Assembly (NCBI GenBank): GCA_964572475.1
Contig: CAZNEZ010000006.1
Span: 1-64,000 of the forward strand
Reading direction: 5' to 3'
DNA from: CAZNEZ01 sp964572475
GTDB lineage: Bacteria > Bacillota > Clostridia > Lachnospirales > Lachnospiraceae
Length of the DNA: 64,000 bases
A model generated the notes under the pieces. That model saw only the letters and a program-made list of their open reading frames with translations. It was not told the DNA's origin and made no database searches. Below, piece by piece: positions 60,976-64,000 of this stretch. The position numbers and the translations under genes were made by a program. Position 1 is the stretch's first letter. Each line of letters begins with the position of its first letter.

Positions 60976-61020
60976 ATCAGCAAATATATAATTCTGTCGA
61001 AATGTATATTTGCTGATTTA
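60976..61020 (+). terminator. Hairpin after the M23 gene
   Basis: ATCAGCAAATATATA pairs with TGTATATTTGCTGAT (one wobble). The following T run is weak. Confidence 0.72.
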
Positions 61021-61022
61021 TA

Positions 61023-61050
61023 TTTACAAATGAAAAGTTTGTGATATAAT
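61023..61050 (+). promoter_or_regulatory. Promoter of murA
   Basis: TTTACA (61023-61028), 16 bases, TATAAT (61045-61050). Confidence 0.6.
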
Positions 61051-61156
61051 CTGTATATACTTGTTTAAGTTACATGATGATTTTACGTATATTCAGAATA
61101 ATTTTTGAATCTACCTGATACTATATATATAATACAATTGCATATCGAGGTGTATA

Positions 61157-62449
61157 ATGGAGAGATACATTATCAAAGGCGGCGCCCCTCTTTCAGGAGA
61201 GGTAAGCATTAGTGGTGCAAAAAATGCAGCACTTGCCATACTAGCAGCTTCAATTATGGCTGATGAAACAGTAACTATTGAGAATTTACCGGACGTTAAG
61301 GATGTTAACGTACTTATTCAGGCTATAGAGGAGATTGGAGCACAGGTTAACAGAGTTGATAGACACTGTGTTAAGATTAATGGAAGTACTATCAGATCAA
61401 CAACAGCTGATGGAGAATTTATAAAGAAGATACGCGCATCATATTATCTTTTAGGAGCGCTTTTGGGCAAGTTTAAAAAAGCTGAAGTTACATTACCAGG
61501 AGGCTGCAATATTGGAAGCAGACCAATTGATCAGCATATAAAGGGATTTAAAGCTCTTGGAGCAAGCGTATGCATAGAACATGGCATGATTATGACAGAA
61601 GCTAAGGAACTTAGTGGAAATCATATTTATTTTGATGTTGTTTCTGTTGGAGCAACAATTAACGTAATGCTTGCAGCTACATTGGCTGATGGTAATACAA
61701 CAATAGAGAACGCAGCAAAAGAACCTCATGTAGTAGATGTTGCCAATATGCTTAATAGTATGGGAGCCAACATAAAAGGTGCAGGAACTGACGTTATTAG
61801 AATTGCTGGAGTTGAGAAGTTCCATGGATGTGAATATTCTGTTATTCCGGATCAAATTGAAGCAGGAACATTTATGTTTGTAGCAGCAGCAACCAAGGGT
61901 AATATTTTAGTTAAGAATGTAATACCCAAGCATCTTGAAGCCATAACATCAAAGCTTCTTGAGATGGGATGTACTATAGAAGAATATGATGATGCTTTAA
62001 GAGTTATTGGAGCAGAAACAACAAAAAGTACCCATGTAAAAACACTTCCTTATCCAGGATTTCCTACAGATATGCAACCACAGATTACAGTAGCATTAGC
62101 ATTATCATCAGGAATGAGTGTTGTAACAGAGAGCATTTTTGAAAATAGATTTAAATATGTTGATGAGCTTGTAAGTATGGGTGCTAATATAAAAGTAGAA
62201 GGTAATAGCGCAATAGTAGAAGGTGTAAAAAAGTTTACAGGAGCGCAGGTTAGTGCGCTTGATCTTAGAGCTGGAGCAGCACTTGTGATTGCAGGACTTG
62301 TGGCAGACGGATATACAATTATTGAAGATATAGAGTATATTCAAAGAGGTTATGAGAAGTTTGAAGATAAGCTCACTCCACTTGGTGCAAAGATAGAGAT
62401 TGTATCTGATGAAAGAGATATTCAAAAGTTTAAACTTAAAGTAGGCTGA
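61157..62449 (+). CDS. murA: UDP-N-acetylglucosamine 1-carboxyvinyltransferase
   Basis: 430 aa, standard length. SGAKNAALAILAAS holds the Lys-Asn pair, PGGCNIGSRPIDQHI holds the active-site Cys that fosfomycin alkylates, and PGFPTDMQPQ is the C-terminal domain motif. It makes the first committed step of peptidoglycan synthesis from UDP-GlcNAc and PEP. Start ATG has GAGG upstream. Own promoter. Confidence 0.97.
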   Translation: MERYIIKGGAPLSGEVSISGAKNAALAILAASIMADETVTIENLPDVKDVNVLIQAIEEIGAQVNRVDRHCVKINGSTIRSTTADGEFIKKIRASYYLLGALLGKFKKAEVTLPGGCNIGSRPIDQHIKGFKALGASVCIEHGMIMTEAKELSGNHIYFDVVSVGATINVMLAATLADGNTTIENAAKEPHVVDVANMLNSMGANIKGAGTDVIRIAGVEKFHGCEYSVIPDQIEAGTFMFVAAATKGNILVKNVIPKHLEAITSKLLEMGCTIEEYDDALRVIGAETTKSTHVKTLPYPGFPTDMQPQITVALALSSGMSVVTESIFENRFKYVDELVSMGANIKVEGNSAIVEGVKKFTGAQVSALDLRAGAALVIAGLVADGYTIIEDIEYIQRGYEKFEDKLTPLGAKIEIVSDERDIQKFKLKVG

Positions 62450-62514
62450 TTGAAGCATTAATTCAAAATATAAAAACTGATATATAAATAGTTTAAAATA
62501 CCAAAATATTCTAC

Positions 62515-62543
62515 TTGACATATTGTCTGTCAAGATATATTAT
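62515..62543 (+). promoter_or_regulatory. Promoter of the metK transcript
   Basis: TTGACA (62515-62520), 17 bases, TATTAT (62538-62543). CTTGACA (62514-62520) and TGTCAAG (62528-62534) also form an inverted repeat over the -35 box. Confidence 0.78.
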
Positions 62544-62592
62544 ATCACGTATAAAAGTTCATATTAGTGAAAGATTTATCTTTTACGTTTTT

Positions 62593-62733
62593 CTCTTATT
62601 CAGAGTGGTGGAGATACAAGGATCTGTGAAGCCCGGCAACCCCATATGGAAGGTGCCAACCTGAGCGAGTAATCGAGCAATAAGAGGATTTGATTACCTT
62701 GATATCGAGTCCGCATTTGTGTGGACTTTTTTT
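62593..62733 (+). promoter_or_regulatory. SAM-I riboswitch with terminator
   Basis: The conserved S-box core is clear: CTCTTATTCAGAG at the 5' end, GAAGCCCGGCAACC, GGTGCCAACCTGAGCGAG, and the 3' P1 strand AATAAGAG. The terminator AGTCC with GGACT (62708-62727) and seven Ts follows. GGATTTGAT (62686-62694) can pair with ATCGAGTCC (62704-62712) as the competing antiterminator, sharing its first base with P1. High SAM should stabilise P1 and favour termination, cutting metK expression. Confidence 0.95.
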
Positions 62734-62738
62734 ACTTT

Positions 62739-62843
62739 ATAGGAAGCTACGCAGCAACATAGAACATTTAAGAAGAATACGAAGTATTCTTCCAAGTGTT
62801 CACGCTGGTGAACACTTTTTTACTTTATAGGAAGCTACGCAGC
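62739..62843. repeat. Structured repeat, copy C
   Basis: ATAGGAAGCTACGCAGCAAC leads to GAAGAATAC with GTATTCTTC and AAGTGTTCAC with GTGAACACTT, then a T run, ACTTTATAGG and a partial new unit (GAAGCTACGCAGCA, 62831-62844). The plan is that of copies A and B, but six stem pairs are changed on both sides. It lies between the riboswitch and metK. Confidence 0.92.
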
Positions 62844-62888
62844 AGCGTAATGTCACATATTTGTGATAAAACAGAAATGGAGGAAACA

Positions 62889-64000
62889 ATGGAAAAATTA
62901 TTATTTACATCAGAATCAGTTACAGAAGGACATCCAGATAAAATGTGTGATGCTATTTCAGATGCAGTGCTTGATGCGCTTATGGAGCAGGATCCAATGA
63001 GCCGTGTTGCATGCGAGACTTGTACAACAACAGGTTTAGTTATGGTTATGGGAGAGATTACATCAAAAGCTAATATTAATATTCCAGAGATAGTAAGAAA
63101 TACAGTAGCAGAGATTGGCTATACCAAGGCAGAATATGGATTTGATGCAAAAACTTGTGCAGTTATGGTTACACTTGATGAGCAGTCAGCAGATATTGCA
63201 ATGGGAGTTGACAAGGCACTTGAGGCTAAAGAGAGCACAATGACAGATACAGAGCTTGATACTATTGGCGCTGGAGATCAGGGAATGATGTTTGGATTTG
63301 CTTCAAATGAAACAGATGAATACATGCCATATCCTATAGCTCTTGCTCATAAGCTTGCTTTACAGCTTACAAAAGTTAGAAAAGATGGAACATTAAGATA
63401 CTTAAGACCAGATGGTAAGACACAGGTAACAGTAGAATATGATGAAGCAGGTAAGCCAATTCACCTTAATGCAGTTGTATTATCAACACAGCATGATGAA
63501 GATGTTACACAGGAGCAGATTCATAAAGACATTAAAAAGTATGTATTTGACCCAATTCTTCCTAAAGAGTTAGTTGATGATGATACTAATTTCTTTATAA
63601 ATCCAACAGGAAGATTTGTAGTTGGTGGACCACATGGAGACAGTGGACTTACAGGAAGAAAGATTATCGTTGATACTTATGGTGGATATGCAAGACATGG
63701 CGGTGGAGCTTTTTCAGGTAAGGATTGCACAAAGGTTGATCGTTCAGCAGCTTATGCGGCAAGATATGTTGCTAAGAATATTGTTGCTGCTGGGTTAGCT
63801 GACAAATGTGAAATTCAGCTTTCATATGCTATCGGAGTTGCACATCCAACTTCAGTTATGGTTGATACATTTGGAACAGGCAAATTATCAGATGATAAGG
63901 TTGTTGAGATTATTAGAGAGAACTTTGACTTAAGACCAGCTGGAATTATTAAGATGCTTGACCTCAGAAGACCAATATATAAACAAACATCTGCCTATGG
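62889..64000 (+). CDS. metK: S-adenosylmethionine synthetase (partial, cut by window end)
   Basis: The first 370 residues of an expected ~396 are present. FTSESVTEGHPDKMCDAISDAVLDA, TIGAGDQGMMFG, GGPHGDSGLTGRKIIVDTYGG and RHGGGAFSGKD are diagnostic. It makes SAM from methionine and ATP. AAATGGAGGAAACA gives GGAGG upstream. It is controlled by the SAM-I riboswitch, with an extra terminator-like repeat in its leader. Confidence 0.98.
   Translation, partial: MEKLLFTSESVTEGHPDKMCDAISDAVLDALMEQDPMSRVACETCTTTGLVMVMGEITSKANINIPEIVRNTVAEIGYTKAEYGFDAKTCAVMVTLDEQSADIAMGVDKALEAKESTMTDTELDTIGAGDQGMMFGFASNETDEYMPYPIALAHKLALQLTKVRKDGTLRYLRPDGKTQVTVEYDEAGKPIHLNAVVLSTQHDEDVTQEQIHKDIKKYVFDPILPKELVDDDTNFFINPTGRFVVGGPHGDSGLTGRKIIVDTYGGYARHGGGAFSGKDCTKVDRSAAYAARYVAKNIVAAGLADKCEIQLSYAIGVAHPTSVMVDTFGTGKLSDDKVVEIIRENFDLRPAGIIKMLDLRRPIYKQTSAY

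Noticed and set aside
61493..62533. Opposite-strand frames over murA
   Set aside because: Shadow frames, rich in Ile, Ser, Cys and Tyr, with no start signal; the plus-strand protein is clearly MurA.

Overview
The base composition (low GC, about one third), strong AGGAGG ribosome-binding sites, short gaps and gene families point to a Gram-positive anaerobe of the Clostridia, most likely Lachnospiraceae. The organism seems equipped to use plant arabinan: it has a GH127 beta-L-arabinofuranosidase, a GH43 arabinanase-like enzyme with CBM13 domains, and an araR-araA-araD-transaldolase-transketolase block. Species cannot be fixed from the sequence alone. No tRNA, rRNA, CRISPR array, transposase or phage gene was seen.

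Layout. 1-3.6 kb: 3' tip of an unknown gene, CheX, DUF951, and a GntR-ABC transporter operon with an operator over its promoter. 3.7-4.9 kb: rpsF-ssb-rpsR. 4.9-10 kb: accessory cassette of a small secreted protein, lipoprotein, ABC ATPase and large permease, with two identical palindromes. 10.1-14.1 kb: gdpP-rplI-dnaB. 14.2-16.3 kb: MerR regulator, ferredoxin, DUF1858 protein, mecA. 16.5-19.6 kb: an unfamiliar operon of a Ser/Thr kinase fused to a TadZ-like P-loop domain, a second P-loop-like protein and a membrane protein. 19.7-25 kb: GH18 lipoprotein, amidase, then ywlC, a ywlE-like pseudophosphatase, rpiB and comEB. 25-32.2 kb: complete F-type ATP synthase operon atpZIBEFHAGDC with sodium-type c-subunit residues.

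32.3-40.5 kb: giant GH127 enzyme, a LiaF/DUF4097 pair, and the GH43/CBM13 enzyme. 40.5-44.7 kb: second small-secreted-protein plus MacB-type ABC cassette, with a long leader and bracketed by a ~55 bp direct repeat. 44.8-51.6 kb: RDD protein, then the arabinose regulator and catabolic genes. 51.7-59.3 kb: small alarmone synthetase, PRTase-like protein, a sigma-like protein without region 4, TcaA-like protein, NUDIX, flavin reductase, Y-family polymerase, shikimate-kinase-like protein. 59.4-64 kb: M23 peptidase, murA, SAM-I riboswitch and metK (cut by the window end).

The most unusual items are: a structured repeat family whose two hairpins diverge by compensated base pairs between copies (53.3 and 62.7 kb), with one copy lying between the SAM riboswitch and metK; a short sequence like TAGGAAATTACGCAG found just after several terminators; the two secreted-protein/ABC cassettes; the kinase/TadZ-like operon with an apparently non-standard start codon; a YwlE-like protein lacking both catalytic residues; and a CBM13 domain inserted inside a GH43 propeller.
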